Positions 17,615 to 27,661 are shown, counted from the stretch's first letter. The stretch is 61,461 nt of DNA from Fuerstiella sp. (GCA_029245955.1 JAQWOH010000058.1:1-61461); one strand, 5' to 3'. A program made the numbers and translations. The notes: generated by a model from the letters alone, not told the origin.

Positions 17615-19000
17615 ATGGTCTGGTTTCTGTATCCGGTTACGTCCGTTCTGATCGTGTTTTCGCTGGCGTCAGCAGAAGGTTTGGCGACCGACGATGCGGA
17701 CAGGAAATCGACTCCGATTGAATTATTCGAACAGCGCATCATGCCTGTTTTTAGATCGCCGAAACCGTCCAGCTGTGTGCAGTGTCATCTGGCATCTGTC
17801 GATTTGAAAGATTACATTCTGCCATCACATGAACAGACGTTTGTGTCGTTACGTGACGAGGGACTGATTGACGTTAAGAATCCGGATGCTTCAAAGATCC
17901 TGAAGCTGATCGAAATGGGTGAAAAGGACCTGGACAGGGGGGCTCGCCTTATTCACGCCAGAACCCGCAGAGCCGAGTACGATGCATTCGCTGCATGGGT
18001 CAAAGCATGTTGCAGCGATCCGAAGATTCGAGACCTGCCGTCTCTGAAGGGATTCATTCCGGTGCATGTGCGGAAGCCTGATCGGGTCATCGAATTTACA
18101 CGCAGGAATCGGGTAGTCGATTCGTTCGCACGCAACGTGTGGTCGCAGCGTATGCGATGTTTTCCGTGCCACACGCCTCACGAACTGGACGAATCCAACC
18201 TGAAGCATGAAAAGGCGATTGTCAGGCACAAAGAGCTGGAACAGAAGTATGGTCAGCGGATCAACATCTTTCGCGACACTCCTGAGACAACCTTGCGGCA
18301 TCTGATGGTCAGCAGCCGCAATCCGCGTACCGGACGACTGCCCTTGATCAATGCCGCTGATCCGGCCAAGAGTCTGCTGATCCTGAAGCCAACATCGAAG
18401 CTGCCGAAGAAGGATACCGACGGAAATTTTGAGAACCCTTCGCATGCTGAGCCCGTCTCTCATATGGGTGGCCTGAAGATACACGTCAATGACCAGTCGT
18501 ATAAGTCGTTTATGGCATGGATTCATGATTATTCCCGCGTCATCGGCGATCAGTATGCCTCTCCCGATGAACTACCGCTGGACAACTGGTATCCGTCGAT
18601 GCAGGTGCTCAGACTGAAAAATGTGCCGGAAAACTGGGAAGTCCTGTCGAGCGTTCAATTGTTCGTGCATGCCTGGGATGATTTGGAAAAATCATGGCAG
18701 GAACAGCCGGTGGCCTTTACCCAGGGTACGGTGACTCCGCGAAGAATGGTCAATGGCGCGTTGTTTCTGCTGGCATCCGCCGACGCGGGCGTTCAGGACA
18801 CATGGGATCGTGAGGGATCCACACTGCCCACCGGCAGATACCTGATCAAGACTTACGTGGATAGAAGCGGGCGGCTGGATAATGATCCAGCCGCATTCCT
18901 GACCGAAGCTGACTACTTTGGGCAGGCGACTGTTAATGACATATGGAAAGAAGGATTCCGTGACGCCAAGTTGCTGGACGGAATGCTGCTGAAGAAGTAG
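17615..19000 (+). CDS. Secreted protein with two c-type haem motifs
   Basis: The 461-residue protein has a signal peptide (MVWFLYPVTSVLIVFSLASA) and two CxxCH haem-attachment sites: SCVQCH near residue 53 and RCFPCH near residue 187. The first is followed by SVDLKDYILPSHEQTF, reminiscent of planctomycete cytochrome-like (PSCyt1) domains, with a 'DASKILKLI' segment matching the 'PxxSxLixli' element. The second half is beta-rich and lacks recognised domains. It probably acts in the periplasm as an electron-transfer or sensor subunit. GAAGGGGAA seven bases before the ATG at 17615 supports that start; a GTG one codon earlier is possible. No redox partner lies next to it. Confidence 0.8.
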   Translation: MVWFLYPVTSVLIVFSLASAEGLATDDADRKSTPIELFEQRIMPVFRSPKPSSCVQCHLASVDLKDYILPSHEQTFVSLRDEGLIDVKNPDASKILKLIEMGEKDLDRGARLIHARTRRAEYDAFAAWVKACCSDPKIRDLPSLKGFIPVHVRKPDRVIEFTRRNRVVDSFARNVWSQRMRCFPCHTPHELDESNLKHEKAIVRHKELEQKYGQRINIFRDTPETTLRHLMVSSRNPRTGRLPLINAADPAKSLLILKPTSKLPKKDTDGNFENPSHAEPVSHMGGLKIHVNDQSYKSFMAWIHDYSRVIGDQYASPDELPLDNWYPSMQVLRLKNVPENWEVLSSVQLFVHAWDDLEKSWQEQPVAFTQGTVTPRRMVNGALFLLASADAGVQDTWDREGSTLPTGRYLIKTYVDRSGRLDNDPAAFLTEADYFGQATVNDIWKEGFRDAKLLDGMLLKK

Positions 19001-19273
19001 CCCCTTCGCTGGTATCGCACAGACGAACAGGTCATCGCTGCCTGTCACAAAGGTGCCGCCTCTGGAAGAGATGCTGGACGCAACGTCGGGACTGAAATCT
19101 GACCCAGCAGTCAGCTGCTTTCGGGCCCGTGTTTGTCCAGCCCCGAACACTCCCGTGCAGTTCTGAAAACACACCAGCGTTTCCCGCTGACGGGAGACCG
19201 CGAAGAAGGCTTTTTGAACGTCGTTTCGTCGCTCCTGCGAGCCGGTATCGACGGAGACAACAGGTAAGTTGCT

Positions 19274-20722
19274 CTACTGCGACAATCGGCGCTGCAACTG
19301 CCTTGTCAGCTGTGCGACAATACCCGGGTGTTCCTCCGCAATGTTCCGGGTTTCGGCGTCGGCCGACTGGTGGTCGTAGAGTTCAACGTGGCCGCCCTTG
19401 TGTGCGATGAGTCTGTATTGTTCCGTGCGAATTGTTCTGTTTGATTTTCCATACGAAATGGCGGCGTGTCCGACGGTGGCAGGTTGTTCAAGGATGCCGC
19501 GCAGTGACGTGCCGTTCACGAAGTTCGGCACTTCAAGCCCGGTCAAATCACAAAGTGTCGGAAACAGATCCAGCGTTTCCACGATTGCCTGAGTCGATTG
19601 TCCCGGACGAGGGATGCCCGGATAGTCAACGATCAGTGGAGAACGCAGTGACTCTTCAAACAATGCGTGCTTGCCCCAGATTGAATGTTCACCCAGATGC
19701 CAGCCATGATCGCCCCACAGGACCACGATTGTTCGTTCTCGCAATTGAAGCTGATCAAGTCGTGTCAAAATGCGACCCACCTGAGCGTCCGCATATGACA
19801 CGCACGCCGCGTAATGCCGTCGGACGTGGGCAGAAAATTCTGCATCGGTATTTGGATTTCGTCCCCAGCGATTGTATTTCATGAACTCACCTGAACCGTG
19901 CCAGGTTGTTTTGCCATCCGGTTTTTGAGGATGGGGAACGGCCGGCATTTTGATATCCTGATACAGTTCCAGGTATTTGGCCGGTGCCCCGAACGGCAGG
20001 TGTGGTCGAATAATGCCCACTGCGAGAAAGAATGGCTGTGTGATCGACTGCTCGCCCAATGACGACAGCTGCCGAAGAGCTTCATCAGTTGTCAGTCCGT
20101 CGGGATAGATCGAATCGGGACCCGCAACCGACTGCAGTACGTCCATCTCACCGGCTTTGATGCGGATTTCTCCGTTGGCAAGTCCATGCATTGCTCCCCG
20201 AGGGTGCTGCCATCGGCCAACCGGCATCAGGTGTCGATCCCATGACAGAGGCATTTCCGGTTGAGCATCGTCGTTCCAGTCGGCCCCTCCTCGACCGCCG
20301 GGATGATGGGACACCTTTCCAACTGAGACAGTTATGTAGCCGTGCTGACGGAACCATGAGGGCAAAGAAGAAGGCGTTGAACGGGAGTCTCCGGAAATTT
20401 CTCTGGCTCTGCCGAACAACGCTGCATTACTGGACGACCCGTAGCGGCCGGTCAGCAGCGTAAAACGCGAAGCACCGCACGTCGGTGCCTGGACGTAGTG
20501 GCGATGAAACGCACGACCACGTCTGGCCAGCTGATCAATATGCGGCGACCGAATGTAGTTCTTTCCGAAGCACTTCAACTCCGGACGCAGGTCGTCGACG
20601 CAGATCAACAGCACGTTAAGTCCGGTACCATTGTCTGCGGCGGAAGGCTCACAGGTTACGGCACGCAATGGAGACATGATTGCAATAATTGCGCACAGCA
20701 CTGCACAGTGTTGGGGCTTCAC
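19274..20722 (-). CDS. Secreted sulfatase, iduronate-2-sulfatase-like
   Basis: The 482-residue protein has a signal peptide and the type I sulfatase fold: NVLLICVDDLRPELKCFG (metal-binding Asp pair), the formylglycine motif C-G-A-S-R within APTCGASRFTLLTGRYG, VGKVSHH, GIIRPHLPF, and the late metal site WGDHGWHLGEHSIWGKHALFEES. These match the iduronate-2-sulfatase-like branch common in planctomycetes. The Cys must be converted to formylglycine, and a maturase gene is present at 31523. Translation appears to start at a GTG 13 bases after the SppA stop, so the two form an operon. The natural substrate is probably a sulfated polysaccharide, but this is inference. Confidence 0.93.
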   Translation of the reverse strand: MKPQHCAVLCAIIAIMSPLRAVTCEPSAADNGTGLNVLLICVDDLRPELKCFGKNYIRSPHIDQLARRGRAFHRHYVQAPTCGASRFTLLTGRYGSSSNAALFGRAREISGDSRSTPSSLPSWFRQHGYITVSVGKVSHHPGGRGGADWNDDAQPEMPLSWDRHLMPVGRWQHPRGAMHGLANGEIRIKAGEMDVLQSVAGPDSIYPDGLTTDEALRQLSSLGEQSITQPFFLAVGIIRPHLPFGAPAKYLELYQDIKMPAVPHPQKPDGKTTWHGSGEFMKYNRWGRNPNTDAEFSAHVRRHYAACVSYADAQVGRILTRLDQLQLRERTIVVLWGDHGWHLGEHSIWGKHALFEESLRSPLIVDYPGIPRPGQSTQAIVETLDLFPTLCDLTGLEVPNFVNGTSLRGILEQPATVGHAAISYGKSNRTIRTEQYRLIAHKGGHVELYDHQSADAETRNIAEEHPGIVAQLTRQLQRRLSQ

Positions 20723-20735
20723 AAAACGCTTCCCG

Positions 20736-22610
20736 TTAATTGGACAGTGTCATGATGGGCATGGTCAGACTGACATGTTCTTTCTGCAACACAGTCAGCT
20801 GCAGCAACGCGTGCTTCACGGCGGTGACGCGAGCAGGATCAAGCACCTGCAGCAGCGGAAGGACTGCATCGATCACGGAGCTCGTGACCGCCGTGTCTGT
20901 GCCCAGTGAAAGATGTTTTCCATTGTCTTTCGGCCCCGACAGGTCACTCATCAGCAGTTCCATAAAGTTCTTCGGTCGAGGTACAACGCGCACTTCGTAA
21001 TCGGACTTCATGTCGGCCTTTGACGCAGCCAGTGCGACGGCCTCATTCAATCCGCCTATTCGATCCACCAGACCAAGTTCAAGTGCCTGTTTGCCCGTAT
21101 ACACTCGTCCTCCTGCCAGGTCATCAATCGGCTGCGTCAACAGTTTGCCGCGTGCTGTGGTGACATGGCCTTTAAAGACGTCATAAACTTCGTTCATATA
21201 ACTCTCGATGGCGGTTCGCTCCGAATCGGAAAACACAGCCGCAGAACTCAACAGGGCGGAGTTCTTGCCCCGCTGAATGGGCGTAAAGCTGACGCCCATT
21301 TTGTCCCACATTCCGGTGGTGGCGAACTTTCCAACAACGACTCCTATGGAACCGGTTACCGTGGAGTTTTCTGCCATAATCGTGTCTGTTCCACAGGCGA
21401 CGTAGTAGCCACCGCTGGCGGCCACATCTCCCATGGAAACGATGAACGGTTTCTTCGCCGCGACTCGCCTGGTGGCATTCAGGATGATTTCACTGGCTAC
21501 GGCCGATCCACCGGGGGAGTTCACTCTGAACACCACAGCCTTGATCGCGTCGTCGTCTGCCGCTTCATCCAGGGCTTTGCGAATTGCGCCTGAGAAAGCA
21601 GCGGCATCCGCCAGGAAGGGATTGCCACCACTGTTCCCCGGCATGATTGCACCCTCAAGATACACGATGCCCACTGCAGGTTTGGTACTGCGACGCGACG
21701 TTGAAGGTGAAAGCAATTCCGCGTAGAAATTCATGAGCCCAAAGGGCGTCGAAAGGTCGATCTGGCTGGCCGATTCTTTGCCGTACTTGCGATCAAACTT
21801 CAAGTCGTCACCGTATTGATTCTTCAGGCGAGCTTCGAATTCGTGATGATGTTCTACCACATCGATGATCCCCTTTTCGATGGCGCGCTCTGCCGTAAAC
21901 ACGCCCTCGTCAATCCAGCCCCGTGCTTTCTTAACAGACACGTTTCTTCCCTGTGCGATGTTGTCCAGAAGATTGTCATAAATGCCGTCATACAGCCATT
22001 TGGACATCTGAGCGGCTTCATCGCTGGGTGCCGTTCGCATGAACATTTCCCCCGCGCTCTTGTAGTCGCCGCAGGTGAAATAGTCAGGGGTTACTCCGAC
22101 TCTGTCGAGCAGTCCTCGCAGAAAAATCTGTTCTCCATAGAGTCCGGTGATGAACATGTAGCCTGTGGGCACCATACTCAGTTCGCTGGCATGTGCGATC
22201 AGCGCGAACTGACCGGTTGTGAACAGATCGGTGTGAACGTGTATCTTTTTGCCGGCTTCCTTCAGAGCAGACAGCGTTCTGTTGACTTCCTCAAGCTGAG
22301 CCCGCCCCAGGATCGGGTTATTCAACTCCAGGACGATGGCCGGGACGTCATTGTCGTTGGCCACCTTCTTCAAACGACTCAGCAGGTTTTTCAGAGATTC
22401 GCCGGTTGCTCCACCGAACGAAAACGGCATATCCTCAGGAACGGGTTTTTCTGTGATTATCCCTGACAAACGAAAAACAGGTACGACCGTGTTGGTTCTC
22501 GCTTTTGCCGCGGGCTCGAGACTTCCGACAGCTGTCGACTCATGGGCGCTGCCGAATCCTGGTGAACAGACGACGGACAGCAGCAGGCACAGTGACATAA
22601 TGTGTTTCAT
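20736..22610 (-). CDS. sppA: Signal peptide peptidase SppA, long form
   Basis: The 624-residue protein is the tandem-domain (67K-type) SppA/S49 peptidase, which degrades cleaved signal peptides at the membrane. An N-terminal signal/anchor (MKHIMSLCLLLSVV) is followed by the first S49 half, carrying the catalytic-lysine segment TCGDYKSAGE near residue 183. The second half has the oxyanion/Ser region NSPGGSAVASE and the nucleophile motif GDVAASGGYYVACG near residue 398, followed by GSIGVV. Its C-terminal hydrophobic stretch is moderate. It is the first gene of a probable two-gene unit with the sulfatase 13 bases downstream, which is a functionally unexpected pairing. Confidence 0.95.
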   Translation of the reverse strand: MKHIMSLCLLLSVVCSPGFGSAHESTAVGSLEPAAKARTNTVVPVFRLSGIITEKPVPEDMPFSFGGATGESLKNLLSRLKKVANDNDVPAIVLELNNPILGRAQLEEVNRTLSALKEAGKKIHVHTDLFTTGQFALIAHASELSMVPTGYMFITGLYGEQIFLRGLLDRVGVTPDYFTCGDYKSAGEMFMRTAPSDEAAQMSKWLYDGIYDNLLDNIAQGRNVSVKKARGWIDEGVFTAERAIEKGIIDVVEHHHEFEARLKNQYGDDLKFDRKYGKESASQIDLSTPFGLMNFYAELLSPSTSRRSTKPAVGIVYLEGAIMPGNSGGNPFLADAAAFSGAIRKALDEAADDDAIKAVVFRVNSPGGSAVASEIILNATRRVAAKKPFIVSMGDVAASGGYYVACGTDTIMAENSTVTGSIGVVVGKFATTGMWDKMGVSFTPIQRGKNSALLSSAAVFSDSERTAIESYMNEVYDVFKGHVTTARGKLLTQPIDDLAGGRVYTGKQALELGLVDRIGGLNEAVALAASKADMKSDYEVRVVPRPKNFMELLMSDLSGPKDNGKHLSLGTDTAVTSSVIDAVLPLLQVLDPARVTAVKHALLQLTVLQKEHVSLTMPIMTLSN

Positions 22611-22880
22611 GGATCTATCCGTGATTACCGGGTTTGCGGAAGAAACGAGCAGAGATCGAAGGCAGCTTCGCCTGCCATTGAAATATCTTAGTCCAGCCCT
22701 TGTACATTCTGGCTAATCCAGACGCAAAGCGTAAGCCATACTGCGAATAACAGCCTGAATGCGGTCTGACTGTCGGGCCCGGAAGCAGCAATTGTCCTGA
22801 GAACGGCGGCGCAGTCAGTCCCTTACCGCTATGGAACCTGTACCCACAGACTCATCAGTACAGTACTTTCACGTCGCTTG

Positions 22881-24179
22881 TCAGCTGTAGAGGCTGTCCA
22901 AAGGAAAACCTTCGTGAGCGACCTTGAAGGGGCGACCGCTGGGAGAAAACACTTCTTTATCCAGTGGCAGGCCGCAACCATAAGCGATTGTTGCGTTGAG
23001 ATCCTGAGGATATGTGTGTCCTTCTTCAACAGATTTGCCGATCTCATCCGTCTGGCCATAGATCTGTCCGCCTTTGATGCCAGCTCCGGCCAGCATGCTG
23101 CTGAAACAGGCTGGATGGTGGTCACGACCGGCATTCGCATTGATTTTCGGCGTACGTCCGAATTCAGAACTGAGTACAATTAACGTCTTATCCAGCAGTC
23201 GGCGCTGCTTCAAATCGTCCAGCAACGCGCCGATGGCGGTATCCAGCTGGCCTGCGCGATCGTTGAATGACGCGTAGATATCCCTGTGGTTATCCCATCC
23301 GCCGTGTTCAATTTCGACAAAACGTACGCCCTTTTCCACAAGTCTGCGAGCCAGCAGGCATCCCTGTCCGATGCGGTTTGCACCGTAGGCTTCTTTGACA
23401 GACGATTCTTCCTTACTGATGTCGAATGCTGCAAGGTCAGGACTTTTCAGCAGACGAACAGCCTCTGTGTAATACTCGGTGTAGGCTTTGACGTCTGTCG
23501 TGGCGAATTTCTTCTTGAAACCGGCTTCAAACTGATTGATCAAACGGCGGCGTTTTTCAAAATTCTTCTCATTCAGGTACTTCGGCGACTTCGTGTTCTG
23601 CAACCCCGTTGCCGGATTGCCGACAGGGGCGGGGGCGACCTGTGCAGAAAGATAACCCTGGCGCGGATGACGACTGCCACCGCCGACGATCACACTGCCG
23701 GGTAGGTCTTTGTTGATCTTGCCCTCGAAGTGCGTGAGCCACGATCCGAGGAACGGGTGGCGTATCGTGCCGATTTTCTTGTAGCTGGTTCGCATCAGAT
23801 AGCGTCCCTGCTCATGAGCGCCGGTCTCAGTCGTCATTGATCGAATCACGGCCAGCTGGTCCATTTTTGAAGCCAGAGTCGGCAGATGTTCGGCGATTTT
23901 TAATCCCGGAACGGAAGTCTGAATCGCTTTGGTTTCACCTCCTTCTTCCTTCCCCGGTTTCGGGTCGAAGGTGTCGATATGACTCATCGCGCCGTTCATC
24001 ATCAGGTAAATTACATGTTCCGCTTTTTTTTGTGGAGCGGCCATTACAGTGGCTTGTACCGCCGAACCAAACAGGCCCTCAGAGATCGGTAAAACACTGA
24101 GGCCGAATGCAGTTTTGGCGATCGACTCGACGAAATGTCGGCGAGATACATCATCCAGACGTGACTGTGGATTTCGCAT
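22881..24179 (-). CDS. DUF1501 secreted protein (Tat)
   Basis: The 432-residue protein starts with a twin-arginine signal (VSRRHFVESIAKTAFGLSVLP) and is a DUF1501 member of the sulfatase/phosphatase-like superfamily: AEHVIYLMMNGAMSHIDTFDPKPG, AVIRSMTTETGAHEQGRYLM, HPFLGSWL, FVEIEHGGWDNH, and LIVLSSEFGRTP with GRDHHP. The ATG at 24179 is chosen because it precedes the Tat motif; a 43-codon extension is unlikely. The gene follows the DUF1549/DUF1553 gene by 152 bases on the same strand, the standard pairing of these families in planctomycetes. The DUF1501 partners are secreted proteins of unknown activity. Confidence 0.92.
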   Translation of the reverse strand: MRNPQSRLDDVSRRHFVESIAKTAFGLSVLPISEGLFGSAVQATVMAAPQKKAEHVIYLMMNGAMSHIDTFDPKPGKEEGGETKAIQTSVPGLKIAEHLPTLASKMDQLAVIRSMTTETGAHEQGRYLMRTSYKKIGTIRHPFLGSWLTHFEGKINKDLPGSVIVGGGSRHPRQGYLSAQVAPAPVGNPATGLQNTKSPKYLNEKNFEKRRRLINQFEAGFKKKFATTDVKAYTEYYTEAVRLLKSPDLAAFDISKEESSVKEAYGANRIGQGCLLARRLVEKGVRFVEIEHGGWDNHRDIYASFNDRAGQLDTAIGALLDDLKQRRLLDKTLIVLSSEFGRTPKINANAGRDHHPACFSSMLAGAGIKGGQIYGQTDEIGKSVEEGHTYPQDLNATIAYGCGLPLDKEVFSPSGRPFKVAHEGFPLDSLYS

Positions 24180-24331
24180 AACGATTGTACTCCGCGTATT
24201 TGAATATTCTTCTTGATGAGCAGTTGTTGTTTGTATCGTCACCAGGTTCAGGGGGCAGAACTGCCCCGCGAGAACCGACATGAGGTGTCCGGCGGCCAAC
24301 GCGAACATTCTGTTGCGGACAGCGGCACGCG

Positions 24332-26245
24332 TTACTGTATGAACAGAAATTCCTTCGTGTTAATCAATGCCCAGATCACGTTCCCATATCCCGCATTACC
24401 GGCAGTCTTGATTTCCTCACGGGCTACGTCCGCTTCGTTTTTTCGCGGTGCTCGACACAGCACGCTGTAGAAGACGCCGTTGATTCTGTCAGTGACAGAC
24501 GGTGCTCTCATCACCGTGTCGAAAATGACACTTCCCTTTTCCAGCATCATGTGGGTGATTTCGCCGTTAAACATTGTCAGCACCTGACTCACACTGCCAT
24601 CGCGGCTGGAAGTTTCCATCAGTTCACGATCACTCTGGCCGAATTGACGCAGGAAATGGTCCGAAGGAAGCGGTGTCGGCAGTTCCGACGCACGGGCCAG
24701 CGTCATTCCTTTGTAGGAGTTTCTTTCTCGGGTTGTCTTTCGCTGTGCGCCTGCACTGAACTTGCCGTTGAAGTCGTCTGCAATCTTCAGTACGTCACTG
24801 GCGGAGACTTTGTTCAGGTCCATGTTGATAGTCTGTGCCACATTGTCCATGGACGGACGCGTGAAGGATTTGGGGTTATAGACAGCAAGCGTGATCAGCG
24901 AGTCCCAGATCTGTTCTGCCGACATGCGTCTCAGAGCAGGACCGGGGAAATAGTAAGGTGTTGACAGGTCAATATCCTTCGAGGTTGCTTCCCGCTGCCA
25001 TGTTCGCGTGTTAAAAATGATTCGCTGCAGCTCGCGAACATCGAAGTTCAGTCGAATCAGTTCGGCAGTCAGGAAATCCAGCACTTCTGGATTCATGGCT
25101 TCGCTGTCGTCGCGAATATTATTGGCGGGTTCGATCAGGGCTATGCCAAAGGCTTTCTGCCACAGCCGGTTGACGATGTTCGTGGCGAAGCGGGGATTTT
25201 CTCTGCTTGTCATCCAGTCGGCCAGGATTCGTCGGGGCGATTTCCCGTTAACGACATCTTCTGTGTCACCGAAGATTGGTTTCATGCTGACAACCTGGTG
25301 AGGTTTGCCATTGTCATACTGATAGTCATGCGGCAACTTCAACGCTCGTTTCTGTTCCCAGACTTCAAACAGGTTGGCATTGATGACGCGGCTGAAAGTT
25401 CCGCCGGTGTTGGCATCGGGATCCATCTTCTTGAGTTCGGCACGAAGCCGCCCGAGAGGATTACCTTTAGTGAATCGTTTCCTGTCGCCGGCATTTGCTC
25501 GCGTACGAGTTCCGAACCAATAGGCTGCCATCTCGTAGTACTCACGTTGCGTCCACTTGTCGAATGGATGGTCGTGGCATTGAGCACAGCCGATCTGAGT
25601 TCCGAGAAATACCTGCACCATATTGTCGACAGCATCGAGTTCCATATTTGCATCACGCATCACAAAGCCAACGGCCGGATTTTCCCAGATGCGACCTTCC
25701 GCCGTCAGCATCTCGCGTACCCAGTCGTCGTACGGCTTGTTTTCACGAATACTGTCTTTAATCCACTCGTGGTAAGGCTGCGCCAGCTGATTGTTGTTGA
25801 TCGGGTGGTCCTGGAGCCGGAGGATGTCCGCCCAGTAGTTGTACGTATGGCTGACGTAATCATGCGACGACAGAAGTTCGTCAATCAGCAATTCGCGTCG
25901 CCGCGGATTCTTGCTTTGCACAAATTTGCCTATCTCCTGCAACAGCGGTACGCGACCGGCGATTTCCAGGTAGGCACGTCGGCAGAACAGCGAATCCTTC
26001 AGCGTTGGATTCGGCGTGATACCATTCTTGCGATATGCCGCTTCGATCAGCCCGTCGATTTTCTTTGCTGATTCTCGAACGGCGATCCGTGTTTCCGCGT
26101 TTACTTTGGCCACCGGCCCCCAGTCGACGCTGCCCGATCCTCGAGGAACTTTGCTGGCCGGCGCCTTTTTCTTTGCCTGCCCGAAACTGATTCCCGAATG
26201 GATCACCACAAGACTCAGAAAGATCGAGACGAACACGTGACGCAT
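24332..26245 (-). CDS. DUF1549/DUF1553 protein without cytochrome domain
   Basis: The 637-residue protein has a signal peptide (MRHVFVSIFLSLVVIHSGIS) and the DUF1549 domain (LKDSLFCRRAYLEIAGRVP, ELLSSHDYVSHTYNYWADILR, GTQIGCAQCHDHPFDKWTQREYYEMAAYWF), followed by DUF1553 (PRRILADWMTSRENPRFATNIVNRLWQKAFG, LRRMSAEQIWDSLITLA, APSVTDRINGVFYSVLCR). CAQCH within DUF1549 is a conserved CxxCH. Unlike the longer homologue at 35572 it lacks the N-terminal PSCyt1 haem domain. AGGAG six bases before the ATG supports the start. It heads the pair with the DUF1501 gene. Confidence 0.93.
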   Translation of the reverse strand: MRHVFVSIFLSLVVIHSGISFGQAKKKAPASKVPRGSGSVDWGPVAKVNAETRIAVRESAKKIDGLIEAAYRKNGITPNPTLKDSLFCRRAYLEIAGRVPLLQEIGKFVQSKNPRRRELLIDELLSSHDYVSHTYNYWADILRLQDHPINNNQLAQPYHEWIKDSIRENKPYDDWVREMLTAEGRIWENPAVGFVMRDANMELDAVDNMVQVFLGTQIGCAQCHDHPFDKWTQREYYEMAAYWFGTRTRANAGDRKRFTKGNPLGRLRAELKKMDPDANTGGTFSRVINANLFEVWEQKRALKLPHDYQYDNGKPHQVVSMKPIFGDTEDVVNGKSPRRILADWMTSRENPRFATNIVNRLWQKAFGIALIEPANNIRDDSEAMNPEVLDFLTAELIRLNFDVRELQRIIFNTRTWQREATSKDIDLSTPYYFPGPALRRMSAEQIWDSLITLAVYNPKSFTRPSMDNVAQTINMDLNKVSASDVLKIADDFNGKFSAGAQRKTTRERNSYKGMTLARASELPTPLPSDHFLRQFGQSDRELMETSSRDGSVSQVLTMFNGEITHMMLEKGSVIFDTVMRAPSVTDRINGVFYSVLCRAPRKNEADVAREEIKTAGNAGYGNVIWALINTKEFLFIQ

Positions 26246-26746
26246 AGAAGCTCCTGTCAGAAAACGGCACCGTTGAAACGGTTGACGGCTGCAGATGGAT
26301 TGAGCAAGACGGGTTCTCTATTCTCAGGAACAAAGACTCAAGTTGCAACTGGAGATGCGTTCCCTCGCATTAATTTGGTCGCGACTTATTGTCCGTCCGG
26401 TCCGGTTCGCACCGGTCCTTCCAGATATTCCTTGAAGTGTCTGGAAATTTGACATTTTCTGACGAAGGTTTTTTTGGGGGGCTGTGACAGGCTCAGTTTA
26501 ATCATCTGAGCCAGACAATATACAGGGAGAGCGTGGTGGTGATGTTCGCCCGTGGTTTTTACAGGCTATCCCCTCGGCCGGGTCGTTTTGAGCTGACCAA
26601 ATTACAACGAACGGCGCTACTACGGCGCTACTACGGGGCTGTGGAAGACTAACCTGTCGGGTAAGCCGCATCGTGAAACTGTTTTTTGCAGCTTTCTTTG
26701 ACAGACCAGCTGTCGCAGCCACTGCACCGGAGAGATCGGGCAGTGG
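26246..26746. other. Intergenic region with small hairpins and a tandem repeat
   Basis: About 500 bases without a credible gene. Upstream of the DUF1549 gene lie two short inverted repeats, CCGGT-TCGC-ACCGG (about 26402-26415) and TTCCAGA (26419-26425) pairing with TCTGGAA (26440-26446), then a T-run and G-run at 26469-26481. An 11-bp tandem repeat lies at 26611-26640. No tRNA or ORF is supported. Confidence 0.5.
26611..26640. repeat. 11-bp tandem repeat
   Basis: ACGGCGCTACT occurs twice in tandem (26611-26621, 26622-26632), followed by a degenerate third copy (ACGGGGCT). It is non-coding and lies between the DapA-like gene's stop and the DUF1549 gene's start. Confidence 0.7.
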
Positions 26747-27661
26747 TCAGTCATCGCTCCAGGCTTGTTCCAGAATCACCAGAAGCCTGTCCACTTCGGC
26801 CTGAGTTTCCCGGTCCAGGTCCCATTTGTACGGGCTTCGGCGGATGTCCGTGGTGAATAAACCCTGTTTGTGAAGCACGTACTTTTCAACGGCCAGAAAT
26901 CCATCAAGGCCGGCCTGCAGCTGTAACGCCACCAGCGCACACAAAGGGAAGTAGACCTGGTAGGCACGGTTGTCGTCGCCAGCGTGCAGCGCCTTCCAGA
27001 TGGCGACGATGCCCGGCAGGAATTCCATCCCCGGCATGGTGCCTGCGATGCCTCGCCGAAAGCTGTCGATCAGAGAAATTCCGCCGGACCCCTCAAAAAT
27101 TCTTGCCCTGCCGTCTGTGGCATCGCGCAGTGCCGAAAGGTTCGGACCCAGCGGCGCCGCTTCAGGTTTGAACAGAATCTGATCCGATCCGAAATTGTCC
27201 AGCAGTATTTGGCAGACAGAAACGGGAATGGCTTGCCCCACATACGACGAAGCATCCTGCACAATCAGCGGCAACCGCGTCGCGCTGGCCAGGGCGGAAA
27301 AGTAATCGATAAGATGATCTTCTGACAGGGCGGAGGAAATTGGCGGGATGGCCATGAGTCCCGTGGCTCCGGCAGTCTGTGCTGCGTTGGCAAATTCGAC
27401 AGCCTGCTTCGTGCTTTCTGCTCCGACGCCGGCAATGAAGACTCCACGCCCCGCGTTGATCTGCGCCAGCTCCCGCGTCAGGTCCACCCGTTCGCCGGCC
27501 GTCAGACGCAGCAGTTCCGACACCATGCCGGTACAGAATCCACTTGCGCCCTGTTCGTACGCCCAGTCAATCTGACGCCGCAGGCTGACAATGTCGATTG
27601 TGTCGTCATTCAGAAACGGAGTATGAGCGATCGGCAAAACACCGGAGATCTCAGATGTCAT
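26747..27661 (-). CDS. DapA/NanA-family aldolase (divergent)
   Basis: The 304-residue protein has the dihydrodipicolinate synthase/N-acetylneuraminate lyase TIM-barrel pattern: ISGVLPIAHTPFLNDDTIDIVSLRRQIDWAYEQGASG, LTREL, VFIAGVGAESTKQAVEFANAAQTAGATGLMAIPP, and the Schiff-base Lys in QILFKPEAAP. In DapA proper a Tyr sits in a YNxP motif of strand five; here the segment reads IVQDASSYVG, so chemistry may differ. It is therefore probably a 2-keto-acid or sugar-acid aldolase/dehydratase rather than lysine-pathway DapA. The downstream esterase is codirectional (144-base gap) and may belong to the same unit. Confidence 0.85.
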   Translation of the reverse strand: MTSEISGVLPIAHTPFLNDDTIDIVSLRRQIDWAYEQGASGFCTGMVSELLRLTAGERVDLTRELAQINAGRGVFIAGVGAESTKQAVEFANAAQTAGATGLMAIPPISSALSEDHLIDYFSALASATRLPLIVQDASSYVGQAIPVSVCQILLDNFGSDQILFKPEAAPLGPNLSALRDATDGRARIFEGSGGISLIDSFRRGIAGTMPGMEFLPGIVAIWKALHAGDDNRAYQVYFPLCALVALQLQAGLDGFLAVEKYVLHKQGLFTTDIRRSPYKWDLDRETQAEVDRLLVILEQAWSDD

